Source of the DNA: Halorubrum californiense DSM 19288
GTDB taxonomy: Archaea > Halobacteriota > Halobacteria > Halobacteriales > Haloferacaceae
Direction of reading: 5' to 3'
Length of the DNA: 64,000 bases
NCBI RefSeq assembly: GCF_000336875.1
Contig: NZ_AOJK01000064.1
Coordinates: forward strand, 67,159 to 131,158
The first letter of the stretch is position 1; every line of letters begins with the position of its first letter. The translations under genes were made by a program, and so were the position numbers. Positions 36,609-44,668 of the stretch are shown here, in pieces. The notes under the pieces are model-generated. The model was not told where the DNA came from. It did no database searches and saw only the letters and a list, made by a program, of their open reading frames with translations.

Positions 36609-37448
36609 ATGATCCCCCCGATCGCCAGCCGGTTCGTCGCCGGCGAGAGCGTCCCGGCGGCCCTCGACCACACGCGCGCCGCGAACGAGGACGGCGTCGC
36701 GGTCATCCTGAACCTGCTCGGCGAGCATTACGACGACCCCGCGGACGCCCGCGCGGACACCGACGCGTACCTCCAGCTGCTCGACGACATCGCCGACAGC
36801 GGCCTCGACGCCTGCGTCTCGGTGAAACCCTCCCAGATCGGGATGGACGTCTCGGCCGACCTGTTCGAGGAGCACTACCGAGCGATCGTCGCCCGCGCCG
36901 ACGAGGTCGACGCGTTCGTCTGGTGCGACATGGAGGACGCCGACACCACCGACGACACCCTCGACGCCTTCGAGTCGATCGCCGCGGACTACCCGTGGAG
37001 CGTCGGCCAGTGTATCCAGTCGAACCTGAAACGCACCGCGGACGACCTCGAACGCCTCGTCGACGTTCCCGGCAAGCTTCGGCTCGTGAAGGGCGCGTAC
37101 GACGAGCCGTCGTCGATCGCGTACACGGACAAGGCGGACGTCGACGAGGCGTACCGCGATGACCTCCAGTTCCTCTTCGAACGGCGCGACCGCGGGATCG
37201 CGGTCGGCAGCCACGACCCCGAGATGATCTCGCTGGCGGATCGGCTCGCGCGCGAGTACGAGGCCGACTACGAGGTCCAGATGCTGATGGGAGTGCGCGA
37301 GGACGCGCAGCGCGACCTCGCGGCGCAGGGGGTCGACGTGTACCAGTACGCGCCGTACGGCGACAAGTGGCTCTCGTACTTCTACCGGCGCGTCCGCGAG
37401 CGCAAGGAGAACCTGACGTTCGCGGCGCGGGCGGTGCTGGGCCGGTAG
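36609..37448 (+). CDS. Proline dehydrogenase
   Basis: This flavoenzyme oxidises proline to pyrroline-5-carboxylate, the first step of proline degradation. The 279-residue TIM-barrel protein has the family segments [47 protein letters not shown] and [14 protein letters not shown], and ends with [12 protein letters not shown]-like sequence carrying the substrate-binding arginines ([12 protein letters not shown]). No pyrroline-5-carboxylate dehydrogenase is adjacent. The start ATG (MIPPIASRF) follows a TATA-like stretch GGTAAAGTTC about 27 bases upstream. Confidence 0.9.
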   Translation: MIPPIASRFVAGESVPAALDHTRAANEDGVAVILNLLGEHYDDPADARADTDAYLQLLDDIADSGLDACVSVKPSQIGMDVSADLFEEHYRAIVARADEVDAFVWCDMEDADTTDDTLDAFESIAADYPWSVGQCIQSNLKRTADDLERLVDVPGKLRLVKGAYDEPSSIAYTDKADVDEAYRDDLQFLFERRDRGIAVGSHDPEMISLADRLAREYEADYEVQMLMGVREDAQRDLAAQGVDVYQYAPYGDKWLSYFYRRVRERKENLTFAARAVLGR

Positions 37449-37550
37449 GCGGGACGGGACAGCGAACCGGAGCCGGACCCGATCGCCGTCGCCCGCGCGC
37501 CGCCGCGTGGAAGCTCTCTTAAGTATTGCCGACACATACCGATCCGATAG

Positions 37551-38279
37551 ATGTCCACGTGGAAACGCGACTTCGCCAGCGGGCTCATCGTGCTGGCGCC
37601 GCTCCTCGTTCTACTGCTCGTCCTCCGCTGGATCTACCAGTACATCGCGTCGATCCCGCTGATCGAGGGGCTCCAACCCGAGATCATCCCGGCGCCGCTG
37701 GAGCCCGTCTCCCGCGTGATAATCGCCTTTGCGGTGTTCGCGACCGTCGTCCTCGCGGTCGGCTACTTCATGCGGACCACGCTCGGCCGCTTGGCGGAGT
37801 CGGCCGTGGACGACACGATCAACCGAATCCCGGCGCTCCGGGTCGTGTACAACGCCTCGAAGCTCGCGATCGAGACGGCGATCTCCGGCACCGACGAACT
37901 TCAGAGCCCGGTGTACATCGAGACGTGGCCGGGGATTCGGATGACCGCCTTCCGGACCGGGAAGAAGACCCGCGACGGCAAGATCGTCTTGTTCATGCCG
38001 ACCGCGCCGAACATCACCACCGGCTTCGTCATCGAGGTCGAGCCGGACCGCATCGAGGAGACCGGCGAGACGGTCGAGGAGGGGATGACGCGGGTCCTCT
38101 CGGCCGGGTTCGCGGAGTCGGCCCATCAGGTCCCCGTCCACGAGGAGAGCCCGGCCGACGGCGACGGCGCGGACACGCCGGACGGCTACGGACACGTCCG
38201 GACCGACGGCACCCCCGGCGACGGCGAGGGGTCGGCCGCCGAGGGGCGCGGCTCGGCGAGCGGCGGTTCGAGCGAGTGA
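37551..38279 (+). CDS. DUF502-family membrane protein
   Basis: This is a 242-residue protein with two N-terminal membrane helices (about 10-30, [17 protein letters not shown], and 60-82, [17 protein letters not shown]), then the DUF502 cytosolic domain ([49 protein letters not shown]) and a disordered Gly/Asp-rich tail. The function of DUF502 is not known. A TATA box (TCTTAAGTA) lies 28 bases before the ATG, so the mRNA is leaderless. Confidence 0.88.
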   Translation: MSTWKRDFASGLIVLAPLLVLLLVLRWIYQYIASIPLIEGLQPEIIPAPLEPVSRVIIAFAVFATVVLAVGYFMRTTLGRLAESAVDDTINRIPALRVVYNASKLAIETAISGTDELQSPVYIETWPGIRMTAFRTGKKTRDGKIVLFMPTAPNITTGFVIEVEPDRIEETGETVEEGMTRVLSAGFAESAHQVPVHEESPADGDGADTPDGYGHVRTDGTPGDGEGSAAEGRGSASGGSSE

Positions 38280-38368
38280 CCCGCTCCCGTCGGGTCTGAC
38301 GCCGACGGCGCTGTCCGGAAGAAGATAGGTCCGCCCGAATTCGGGCGGTCGCGGTCAGGCCACCGCGC

Positions 38369-39298
38369 TCAGAGGTAGGTGAACCACTCGTCGTGGTCGC
38401 CCGTCCGCCGTTCGACCAGGTCGAAGAAGGCGCTCTGGAGCTCCTCGGTAACCGGGCCGCGGGTGCCCGCACCGATCTCGGTGTCGTCGACCGAGCGGAT
38501 CGGCGTGACCTCGGCCGCGGAGCCGGTGAAGAACAGCTCGTCGGCGGTGTACAGCTGCCCGCGAGAGATGACGGCCTCGTCGTGGACCTCGTAGCCGCGC
38601 TCCTCGGCGAGCGTGATCACGGTGTCGCGGGTGATCCCTTCGAGGATGGACTGCGCCGGCCCGGTGGTGTAGATCTCGCCGTCGTTGACCATGAAGATGT
38701 TCTCGCCGGGGCCCTCCGCGACGTTGCCCTCCTTGTTGAGGACGATGGCCTCGACGTAGCCGTTCCGGCGCGCCTCCTCGCCCGCCAGCATGGAGTTGAC
38801 GTAGAGGCCGGTCGTCTTCACGTTCGTCGGCACCTGCGAGGAGGCGTGCTTCCGCCACGAGGAGACCATCACGTCGACGCCGTCTTCGAGGGCCTCCTCG
38901 CCGAGGTACGCGCCCCACGGCCACGCGGCGAGGACGAGGTCGGTCGGGCAGCCCTCCGGCGAGACGCCGAGCGAGTCGTACCCGTAGTAGGCGATCGGCC
39001 GGATGTAACAGGACTCGAGGTCCTGCCGGTCGAGGAGTTCGAGCGTCGCCTCGGTGATCTCCTCGCGGGAGTGTTCGATGTCCATGTCGTACATCTTCGC
39101 GGAGTCGAACAGTCGGTCGAGGTGCTCCTCCCACCGGAACACCGCCGGCCCTCGATCCGTGTCGTAACAGCGGACACCCTCGAACACGCCGCTCCCGTAG
39201 TGGAGCGCGTGGGTCAGAACGTGGGTCGTCGCGTCCTCCCAGTCGAGGAACTCCCCGTTCTTCCAGATCGTGTCGACGTCCATCTCGTCGAATCCCAT
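38369..39298 (-). CDS. ilvE: Branched-chain amino acid aminotransferase
   Basis: This is a PLP-dependent transaminase for the last step of Leu/Ile/Val synthesis. It has 309 residues, the family length. Visible features are FEGVRCYDT, the PLP-binding lysine in SSQVPTNVKTTGLYVNS (Lys161), LNKEGNVAEGPGENIF and the C-terminal substrate segment (FFTGSAAEVTPIRSVD). The start is the ATG giving MGFDEMDVD; an in-frame ATG five codons later is possible. It is monocistronic. Confidence 0.93.
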   Translation of the reverse strand: MGFDEMDVDTIWKNGEFLDWEDATTHVLTHALHYGSGVFEGVRCYDTDRGPAVFRWEEHLDRLFDSAKMYDMDIEHSREEITEATLELLDRQDLESCYIRPIAYYGYDSLGVSPEGCPTDLVLAAWPWGAYLGEEALEDGVDVMVSSWRKHASSQVPTNVKTTGLYVNSMLAGEEARRNGYVEAIVLNKEGNVAEGPGENIFMVNDGEIYTTGPAQSILEGITRDTVITLAEERGYEVHDEAVISRGQLYTADELFFTGSAAEVTPIRSVDDTEIGAGTRGPVTEELQSAFFDLVERRTGDHDEWFTYL

Positions 39299-39404
39299 AC
39301 TCGCTCGTTGCGGGCGGCGGGCTTAAAACTGTGACAACCGGTCGGGGGCTGCCGCGAGGCGATGCCCTCGTCCGCGTCCGCGCGTCGACGGCGAGCGGGG
39401 CTCG

Positions 39405-40112
39405 CTACGTCAGCGCCTCGACGAGCGCCGCGCCCTCCACGTACGGGATGTCGCGCTGGGCCGCGTACGCGGCGGCGTCCGCGGGCGCGAGCGCCTCGCC
39501 CGTCTCGTCGTCGAGCATCTCGCAGCCGACGACCGCCGGCGGCCGCTCCGCCACCCCGGCCAGCGCCAGCCCCAGCTCCGTGTGGCCCTCCCGCTCTGCC
39601 AGCAGCCCGGGAGCGCCACGCAGCAGGTGGACGTGACCGGGCGCGCGGAACTCGCCGGCGAAGTCGAACGACTCCGGGTCGCTCGCGGCGTCGGCCAGCG
39701 TCCGCACCGTGAGCGCGCGGTCCTCGTCGGTGATGCCGGTGTACGTCTCCCGGTGGTTCACCGTCAGCGAGAACGACGGCCGGACGTCGTAGCCGAGGCC
39801 GTCGAACCGGGCGGCGGGGTGGTCGATCAGGTCGTGGAGGAACGGGAGGTCGAACGCCTCGGCGACGGCGTCTGACAGCGCCACGAACACCAGCCCTCCG
39901 CCGTCGTTGCGCAGCCGCGCGAGGTCGGCGGGGGTCACCGCACCCGCGGGGTAGAGGATGTCCGTCTCGCCTTCGCGGTCGTCGGCGTCGTGAACCAACA
40001 CCGGTTCGCCCTGACGGAAGGCGTCGATCGCGCGCTCGACGGCTTCGGTCGAGTCAGCGGACGCCCCGGCCTCGCCGGCGACTTCCCCGTCGGCGTCGGC
40101 ATCGACCCGCAT
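39405..40112 (-). CDS. ribB: 3,4-dihydroxy-2-butanone-4-phosphate synthase
   Basis: RibB converts ribulose-5-phosphate to the four-carbon riboflavin precursor. The 235-residue protein carries the metal-binding motif DDREGETDILYPAG, the family segment VNHRETYTGITDEDRALT and the C-terminal GHVHLLRGAPGLLAEREGHTE with catalytic His and Glu. It starts with an ATG overlapping the stop of the regulator/kinase gene (ATGA), so it is translated from the same mRNA. The N-terminal 25 residues are acidic and variable. Confidence 0.95.
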   Translation of the reverse strand: MRVDADADGEVAGEAGASADSTEAVERAIDAFRQGEPVLVHDADDREGETDILYPAGAVTPADLARLRNDGGGLVFVALSDAVAEAFDLPFLHDLIDHPAARFDGLGYDVRPSFSLTVNHRETYTGITDEDRALTVRTLADAASDPESFDFAGEFRAPGHVHLLRGAPGLLAEREGHTELGLALAGVAERPPAVVGCEMLDDETGEALAPADAAAYAAQRDIPYVEGAALVEALT

Positions 40113-40900
40113 CAGGCCACCTCCGTCTCGCCGACGTCGTTCCCGTCTGCGTCGCCCTCGCGGGCCTCGCCGTCCGGGCCGTCCGCCCGGCTCGTCGGCT
40201 CGACGCGGACCTCCACCTGATCGTCGTCGTCGAGGTCGAGCGCGTCGCGCAGCCGGTCCGGCGCGATCAGTTCGAGCTGGTCGTCGTCGTGGTGGGTGCG
40301 GTCGGGGACGATGGCGTGGACCTCCTCGTAGCGCTCGTCGCCCGCGACGAGGGTGACGCCGTAGCAGGTGGCCGCGCCGTACGTGCGGTCCTCGCCCTCC
40401 CACGCGTCGATTGGGACGGCGTCGATGCCGGCCATCTCGCTGCGCCGGCGGACGCTCTCCTCGGTGAGGTCGACGTTCAGCGTGCCCGGGAACGGGTCGT
40501 AGCCGAGCCGCTCGCGGAACTGTTCGGCGTACCCCGGGAGCGTGATGTAGTGGCGCCCCTCGCCCATACCGCCGGTGACCGACCCGCGGAGGGAGATTTC
40601 GACGTCCGACTCGAACAGGCGGCGGTAGTCGGCGTACTCCGCGCGGAGCGCGGCCTCGCCCGCGTCCGTCACGCGGACCCACTGCCCGTCGCTGACCACG
40701 TCGCGCTCGACGTAGCCCGCCGATTCGAGCGTCTGGAGGCGTCGGGAGGCGGTCTGCGTGGAGGCGTCGAGCCGGTCGCCGAGCGCCGCGCACGACACCT
40801 TCGTCTCGGAGAGGCCGCCGACGAGCCCGACGTGTTTGAGGGCCGCGAGCGCGGCCGGGTCCACGTCGGTGTCCGCGTTCGTCGCCGTCGCGTCTGACAT
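40112..40900 (-). CDS. rbkR: RbkR: winged-helix regulator fused to CTP-dependent riboflavin kinase
   Basis: This is a 262-residue two-domain protein. The N-terminal domain (about 12-100) is a winged helix ([20 protein letters not shown]). The C-terminal domain is the archaeal CTP-dependent riboflavin kinase (DUF120), with [28 protein letters not shown] and [16 protein letters not shown]. RbkR proteins of this design are known to be both FMN-making enzymes and repressors of riboflavin genes. The gene overlaps ribB by four bases downstream. The ATG giving [10 protein letters not shown] was chosen; a TATA-like CCTTTT lies about 28 bases upstream. Confidence 0.93.
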   Translation of the reverse strand: MSDATATNADTDVDPAALAALKHVGLVGGLSETKVSCAALGDRLDASTQTASRRLQTLESAGYVERDVVSDGQWVRVTDAGEAALRAEYADYRRLFESDVEISLRGSVTGGMGEGRHYITLPGYAEQFRERLGYDPFPGTLNVDLTEESVRRRSEMAGIDAVPIDAWEGEDRTYGAATCYGVTLVAGDERYEEVHAIVPDRTHHDDDQLELIAPDRLRDALDLDDDDQVEVRVEPTSRADGPDGEAREGDADGNDVGETEVA

Positions 40901-40930
40901 ACGAGATGCTCGGTCGCCCGCGGGCAAAAG

Positions 40931-40967
40931 GGTAACGAATATGGAATGCGTCTCAGAAACGTTAACC
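40931..40967. promoter_or_regulatory. Candidate regulatory repeat upstream of rbkR-ribB
   Basis: An imperfect inverted repeat, GGTAACG (40931-40937) and CGTTAACC (40960-40967), lies just upstream of the TATA-like box of the rbkR-ribB operon. A similar sequence, GGTTATCG, occurs at the promoter of the riboflavin synthase gene. It may be a binding site of RbkR. The rest of the 258-base gap to the tRNA gene holds only the tRNA promoter. Confidence 0.3.
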
Positions 40968-41126
40968 AGTCGGCGGAACCGACCGGAGACTGCCGGGAAT
41001 ACAGGTTCCGGCGCTGGATATGTAATCCCGTCGGTGCCGGTTGCCTTCGTGGCGTCTCCGGTAATTCTCCGACTCAGTTCGGTTCCCGGATGTGAGCGTC
41101 TCCCGCACCGGTCAGCGAAAGGTAAG

Positions 41127-41136
41127 GTACAAATAC
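41127..41136 (+). promoter_or_regulatory. TATA box of tRNA-Ala
   Basis: GTACAAATAC stands about 28 bases before the first base of the mature tRNA, preceded by a purine-rich BRE-like CGAAAGGTA. Confidence 0.6.
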
Positions 41137-41159
41137 GAACGGGGATTGAATCGTGATGA

Positions 41160-41231
41160 GGGCTCGTAGATCAGTGGCAGATCGCTTCCTTCGCAAGGAA
41201 GAGGCCCGGGGTTCAAATCCCCGCGAGTCCA
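41160..41231 (+). tRNA. tRNA-Ala (anticodon CGC)
   Basis: A full cloverleaf of 72 bases folds. The acceptor stem GGGCTCG pairs with CGAGTCC (one G-U), the D stem is GATC/GATC, the anticodon stem is CTTCC/GGAAG with loop TTCGCAA (anticodon CGC, reading GCG), and the T stem is CGGGG/CCCCG with loop TTCAAAT. The discriminator base is A, and CCA is not encoded. There is no intron. Its last 13 bases are repeated 87 bases downstream. Confidence 0.97.
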
Positions 41232-41318
41232 CTTCTTCGCTCACTTCGTTCGCTCAGTCGTTTCCTCGCGTAGTCCCACTCGCTCGCTTCGCTCGCTCGC
41301 GGGACCCCCGCGAGTCCA
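41219..41318 (+). repeat. Direct repeat of the tRNA-Ala 3' end
   Basis: The last 13 bases of the tRNA (CCCCGCGAGTCCA, 41219-41231) recur exactly at 41306-41318. The 74 bases between are low-complexity, made of CGCTC/TTCGCTC units. Such a copy of a tRNA 3' end is the usual scar of site-specific integration, but the interval here is too short to hold an element. It may be the relic of one or a product of local slippage. Confidence 0.7.
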
Positions 41319-41320
41319 TG

Positions 41321-41326
41321 TTTTTT
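41321..41326 (+). terminator. T-run terminator after tRNA-Ala
   Basis: Six T residues follow the second copy of the tRNA 3' end. Runs of this kind terminate archaeal transcription. No stable hairpin precedes it. Confidence 0.45.
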
Positions 41327-41343
41327 GCGCCGCGCGCGGCGTC

Positions 41344-41736
41344 TCAGTACTCGCGAACTTCCACGTCCGGGATCCGATCGAAATCAGCCGGATCGCCGGT
41401 GATAACGGGTTCGTCGTGACGGATCGCAGCCGCAGCGATTTTGATGCCGCCCTGTCCGGTTCGACTCCCCTCCCGACGGAGTCGCCCGTCGATCCGTCCG
41501 GCGTGTTTCGCGACGTCCTCGGTGAGATCGATGATAGGACGCGACTCCAGCACGGACTGGATGGTCTCGACCTCCCGGGACGCGCTCTCCGAGTAGCCGA
41601 CCCCGACGTACAGTTCGTACACGACTTGCGCCGGTACTCTCTGCGGGACGCTACGCTCCTCGATTTCGCGCGCGGCCTCCATCGCCGCGTCGTCGCCGTT
41701 CATCAGGTCGATGAGAAACGACGAGTCAAGTATCAT
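41344..41736 (-). CDS. vapC: VapC-type PIN-domain toxin
   Basis: This is a 130-residue PIN-domain ribonuclease toxin. The first acidic active-site residue is in MILDSSFLIDL (Asp4), the second is the Glu of the VVYELYVG segment, and the last acidic residues are in VITGDPADFDRI. It follows and overlaps the antitoxin gene by 11 bases, the classic vapBC order. VapC toxins cut tRNA or rRNA to slow growth. The location next to a tRNA gene with a duplicated end suggests arrival by integration. Confidence 0.9.
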   Translation of the reverse strand: MILDSSFLIDLMNGDDAAMEAAREIEERSVPQRVPAQVVYELYVGVGYSESASREVETIQSVLESRPIIDLTEDVAKHAGRIDGRLRREGSRTGQGGIKIAAAAIRHDEPVITGDPADFDRIPDVEVREY

Positions 41737-41974
41737 CGTCACCGCCGAACCGGTCGACCAGCTCGTCGACCTCCCGCGTGCCGGCCCCGTCGGACTCATC
41801 GATGGCGCGCCGGAACTCGTCGGCCTTCTCGTCGCTCAAGATCTCGGCCAGATCGAGCAACGACGCCCCGCCGATCAGCCGTTCTACGGTCTCGGAGAAC
41901 GTCTCGTTCGGCCGCTTTTCGCTTTTTATCCGTTCGTAGACGTCCTCGTCGAGCCGAACGTTACGAGTACTCAT
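41726..41974 (-). CDS. vapB: VapB-type antitoxin
   Basis: This is an 82-residue antitoxin with an N-terminal ribbon-helix-helix DNA-binding segment (STRNVRLDEDVYERIKSEKR, then NETFSETVERLI) and a helical C-terminal part that should bind the VapC toxin. The start ATG is next to a 17-base palindromic site, which suggests autoregulation by VapB or VapBC. The mRNA would be leaderless, with the TATA-like TTCAAAAAC about 27 bases upstream. Confidence 0.88.
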   Translation of the reverse strand: MSTRNVRLDEDVYERIKSEKRPNETFSETVERLIGGASLLDLAEILSDEKADEFRRAIDESDGAGTREVDELVDRFGGDDDT

Positions 41975-41975
41975 A

Positions 41976-41992
41976 CGTATACGTCGTATACG
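41976..41992 (-). promoter_or_regulatory. Palindromic operator of vapBC
   Basis: Two copies of the self-complementary octamer CGTATACG are separated by one base, giving a 17-base palindrome. It lies between the TATA-like box and the vapB ATG, directly over the expected transcription start, so a bound repressor would block initiation. Confidence 0.75.
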
Positions 41993-42092
41993 AACGTTTT
42001 TGAATCTTTCTCCGAGGCCGGAAAGCCGAACGCCGCACCCCGGACATCGGTTCCTTCCCGGTCTTCCGACCGACTTCTCCCGACCCAGACCG

Positions 42093-42101
42093 CTTATATA
42101 C
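42093..42101 (+). promoter_or_regulatory. TATA box of the 42-residue membrane protein gene
   Basis: CTTATATAC is centred 26 bases before the ATG of the following small gene, giving a leaderless mRNA. Confidence 0.65.
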
Positions 42102-42122
42102 TCCGAGTAAGTTGAGCCACCT

Positions 42123-42251
42123 ATGGGCGTTTCCGAGATACTCGAGGGCACGAACCTCACGCACTGGCAGATGGGGGCCATCATGGTCGGGTGGATCCTG
42201 TTGGTCTCGCTCGTTGCCGTCGGTCTGCTGCTGTACACGTCGTCGTTGTAG
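42123..42251 (+). CDS. Single-span small membrane protein, 42 residues
   Basis: This small gene begins MGVSEILEGTNLTHWQMG and has one membrane helix (about 18-38, AIMVGWILLVSLVAVGLLLY), ending TSSL before a TAG stop. A strong TATA box at the right distance supports expression and the start codon. I do not recognise the family. It is followed by 95 bases that carry the promoter of the MaoC gene. It could be a subunit or modulator of a membrane complex; nothing in the sequence decides this. Confidence 0.7.
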   Translation: MGVSEILEGTNLTHWQMGAIMVGWILLVSLVAVGLLLYTSSL

Positions 42252-42346
42252 GTCCCCGCGCGATCGGATTCGGTCGCGCCGAGACCGATCCGGCGGACGG
42301 GGCCGCGAGCGCAACCCTCTTTTACTCGTTCGTTGTCGGGGTCGGT

Positions 42347-43003
42347 ATGGCACGCGACAGCGACGCACACGACGGGGAACCGGCGCGAGTGGACGGCGAC
42401 GGGGACGCGGCGACCGCCGGAGGGGTGGCGGCCGACGGAGCGGCGGCGACCGACGGGGGCGCCGACCGCCGGCTCGTCGGCGGCTGGGAGGGGCGCTACT
42501 ACGAGGACTTCGAGGTGGGGGACGTGTACAAACACCCCTACGGGCGGACGGTGACCGAGACGGACAACGTCTGGTTCACCAACCTCTCGATGAACCTCAA
42601 TCCGATGCACTTCAACGAGGCGTACGCCGCCGAGACGGAGTTCGGCGAGCGCCTCGTCGACGGCACCTTCGTCATCGCGCTCGCGGTCGGGATGAGCGTC
42701 ATCGACGTGAGCGCGAACGCCACCGCGAACCTCGGCTACGACGAGATCCGCCACCACGCGCCCGTCTTCCACGGCGACACGCTGTTCGCGGAGTCGGAGG
42801 TCCTCGAGAAGCGGGAGTCCGCCTCCCGGGACCACGTCGGCATCGTCACCACGGAGCTGCGCGCGTACAACCAGAACGACGAACTGGTCCTCTCTCTGGA
42901 GCGCACGCCGATGGTGCTGAAGCGCTCGCACGCCCAGCCGAGCGCCGCGCAGCCGACGGGCTGGCCCGAGGGGATCGGCACCCAGCCGGAGGACCTGGAG
43001 TGA
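42347..43003 (+). CDS. MaoC-family dehydratase
   Basis: This is a 218-residue hot-dog-fold protein. The N-terminal 40 residues are acidic and variable. The core reads YYEDFEVGDVYKHPYGRTVTE, then LSMNLNPMHFNEAYA (the MaoC hydratase segment with the catalytic Asn/His), FGERLVDGTFVIALAVGMS, and DTLFAESEVLEKRES. It probably hydrates or dehydrates a CoA-linked enoyl compound. It overlaps the CoA-transferase start by four bases (GTGA). A TATA box TCTTTTACTC lies about 25 bases upstream of the ATG. Confidence 0.87.
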   Translation: MARDSDAHDGEPARVDGDGDAATAGGVAADGAAATDGGADRRLVGGWEGRYYEDFEVGDVYKHPYGRTVTETDNVWFTNLSMNLNPMHFNEAYAAETEFGERLVDGTFVIALAVGMSVIDVSANATANLGYDEIRHHAPVFHGDTLFAESEVLEKRESASRDHVGIVTTELRAYNQNDELVLSLERTPMVLKRSHAQPSAAQPTGWPEGIGTQPEDLE

Positions 43004-44514
43004 CGCCCGCGCCTTCCGGCCCCGCGGCGCCGACGCTCGACGACCCGGTACCGGCGACGCGGCTCGGCGGCGACCTGCCCTTCGCCAGCCCCGCGGAGGC
43101 GGCCGCGCTCGTCCCCGAGACCGCGACGCTGCTCGTCTCCGGGTTCGGCGGCGTCGGCTACCCGAAGCTCGTCCCCGAGGCCGTCGCCGCGGCCGACGAG
43201 GAGCGCGAACTCACGGTGATCTCCGGCGGCGGCGTCGGCGACGAGATCGACCGCGACCTCGTCGAGTCCGGCGACATGGCCCGGCGCTACCCGTTCGTCC
43301 CCAACGAGACCTCCCGCGAGGCGGCCAACGAGGGCCGGATCCAGTTCCACGACCGCCACATCTCGCGGCTCGCCGACGAGGTGCGGTTCGGCGGGCTCCG
43401 CGCGGGCATGCGCGGCAAGACGATAGCGGTGGTCGAGGCGGTCGCGGTCGGTCCCGACTGGCTCGTCCCCTCCACGTCAATCGGACACACGCCGGCGTAC
43501 GTGGGCGCGGCCGACCGGATCGTCGTCGAGGTCAACCGCGCGCAGCCGCTCGACCTCGCCCGTGTCCACGACGTCCACGTCCGCGAGGACCCGCCGAATC
43601 GGTCGCCGATCCCCCTCGACGATCCCCTCGGCGAGACGGACGGGCCGGCGGTCCGGTTCGATCCCGAGAAGCTCGCCGCCGTCGTCGAGACGGACCGGGC
43701 GGACGACCCCTACGAGTTCCGCGAGGTGTCCGCCACCGACGAGGCCATCGCGGCGAACCTCGGCGAGTTCTTGGAGGCCGAACTCGACCGCAACCCGCTG
43801 CTCTCCGACGCGGTGAACCTCCAGTTCGGGGTCGGTAGCCTCGGCAACGCGCTGATGGGCGCGCTCGCGGACGTCGACTTCGGCGACCGCGACGTGGCGT
43901 ACGTCGGCGAGGTCGTCCAGGACGGCCTCCTCGACATGCTCGATGCGGGCGACCTCCGCGGCGCGAGCGCCACCTCGCTGGCGCTGTCGAGCGAGGGCCA
44001 AGCGCGCCTGTTCGCGGACGTCGAGCGCTACGCCGAGGACGTGGTGTTGCGGCCGGCGGACGTCTCGAACGCCCCCGAACTGATCGACCGGTTCGGCGTT
44101 GTCGGCGTCAACAGCGCCGTCGAAGTCGACCTGTACGGCAACGTGAACGCGACCCACATCGGCGGCACTCGCGTCGTCAACGGCATCGGCGGCGGCGGCG
44201 ACTTCGCGCGCAACTGCCGGCTCGGCGTCGTCGCGCTCCCCTCGACGGCGGTCGGCGGCGACGTCTCCCGAATCGTCCCGCTGACGCCGCACGTCGACCA
44301 CTCCGAACACGACGCGAGCGTGGTCGTCACCGAACACGGCGTCGCCGACCTCCGGGGACTCTCGCCTCGCGAGCGCGCCGCGGAACTGATCGCGGTGGCC
44401 GACCCCTCGTTCCGCGGGGACCTCGAAGCGTACCGCGCGCGAGCGGACGACGGTGGCGGCAACACCCCGCACCACCTCCCCTCGGCGTTTTCGTGGGATT
44501 CGACTGACACGTGA
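43000..44514 (+). CDS. Acetyl-CoA hydrolase/transferase-family protein
   Basis: This is a 504-residue family I CoA-transferase of the acetyl-CoA hydrolase/4-hydroxybutyrate CoA-transferase group. An N-terminal CoA-transferase half (LLVSGFGGVGYPKLV, ISGGGVGDEIDRDL) precedes a C-terminal half with VNLQFGVGSLGNALM, AYVGEVVQDGLLDML (the Glu that forms the CoA thioester), and VVVTEHGVADLRGLSPRERA. It starts with GTG overlapping the MaoC stop, so the two act on linked CoA compounds. The substrate is unknown. Confidence 0.88.
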   Translation: MTPAPSGPAAPTLDDPVPATRLGGDLPFASPAEAAALVPETATLLVSGFGGVGYPKLVPEAVAAADEERELTVISGGGVGDEIDRDLVESGDMARRYPFVPNETSREAANEGRIQFHDRHISRLADEVRFGGLRAGMRGKTIAVVEAVAVGPDWLVPSTSIGHTPAYVGAADRIVVEVNRAQPLDLARVHDVHVREDPPNRSPIPLDDPLGETDGPAVRFDPEKLAAVVETDRADDPYEFREVSATDEAIAANLGEFLEAELDRNPLLSDAVNLQFGVGSLGNALMGALADVDFGDRDVAYVGEVVQDGLLDMLDAGDLRGASATSLALSSEGQARLFADVERYAEDVVLRPADVSNAPELIDRFGVVGVNSAVEVDLYGNVNATHIGGTRVVNGIGGGGDFARNCRLGVVALPSTAVGGDVSRIVPLTPHVDHSEHDASVVVTEHGVADLRGLSPRERAAELIAVADPSFRGDLEAYRARADDGGGNTPHHLPSAFSWDSTDT

Positions 44515-44668
44515 TCGAGGCCGATCTGTTTTTCCAACTCGTAAACAGTGAAAAAACCCGGAAAGTAACTCGCACCGTAGTATCGTTTCCCGAGCGATCC
44601 CTTCGCTCTCCGTCAATTCTCGGATGCGACGATACCCTTTTACCAATCCACGATATGCCTGAATCTAC

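Noticed and set aside
40901-41126. An FMN riboswitch upstream of rbkR-ribB
   Set aside because: No six-stem FMN-element conserved segments are visible, and regulation by RbkR is the known archaeal alternative.
41232-41305. A mobile element between the two copies of the tRNA 3' end
   Set aside because: Only 74 low-complexity bases lie between the copies, too few for an integrase or any gene. It can only be a relic.
41153-41419. An open frame running through the tRNA-Ala gene
   Set aside because: It overlaps a perfect tRNA cloverleaf and its downstream low-complexity sequence and has no protein-like features.
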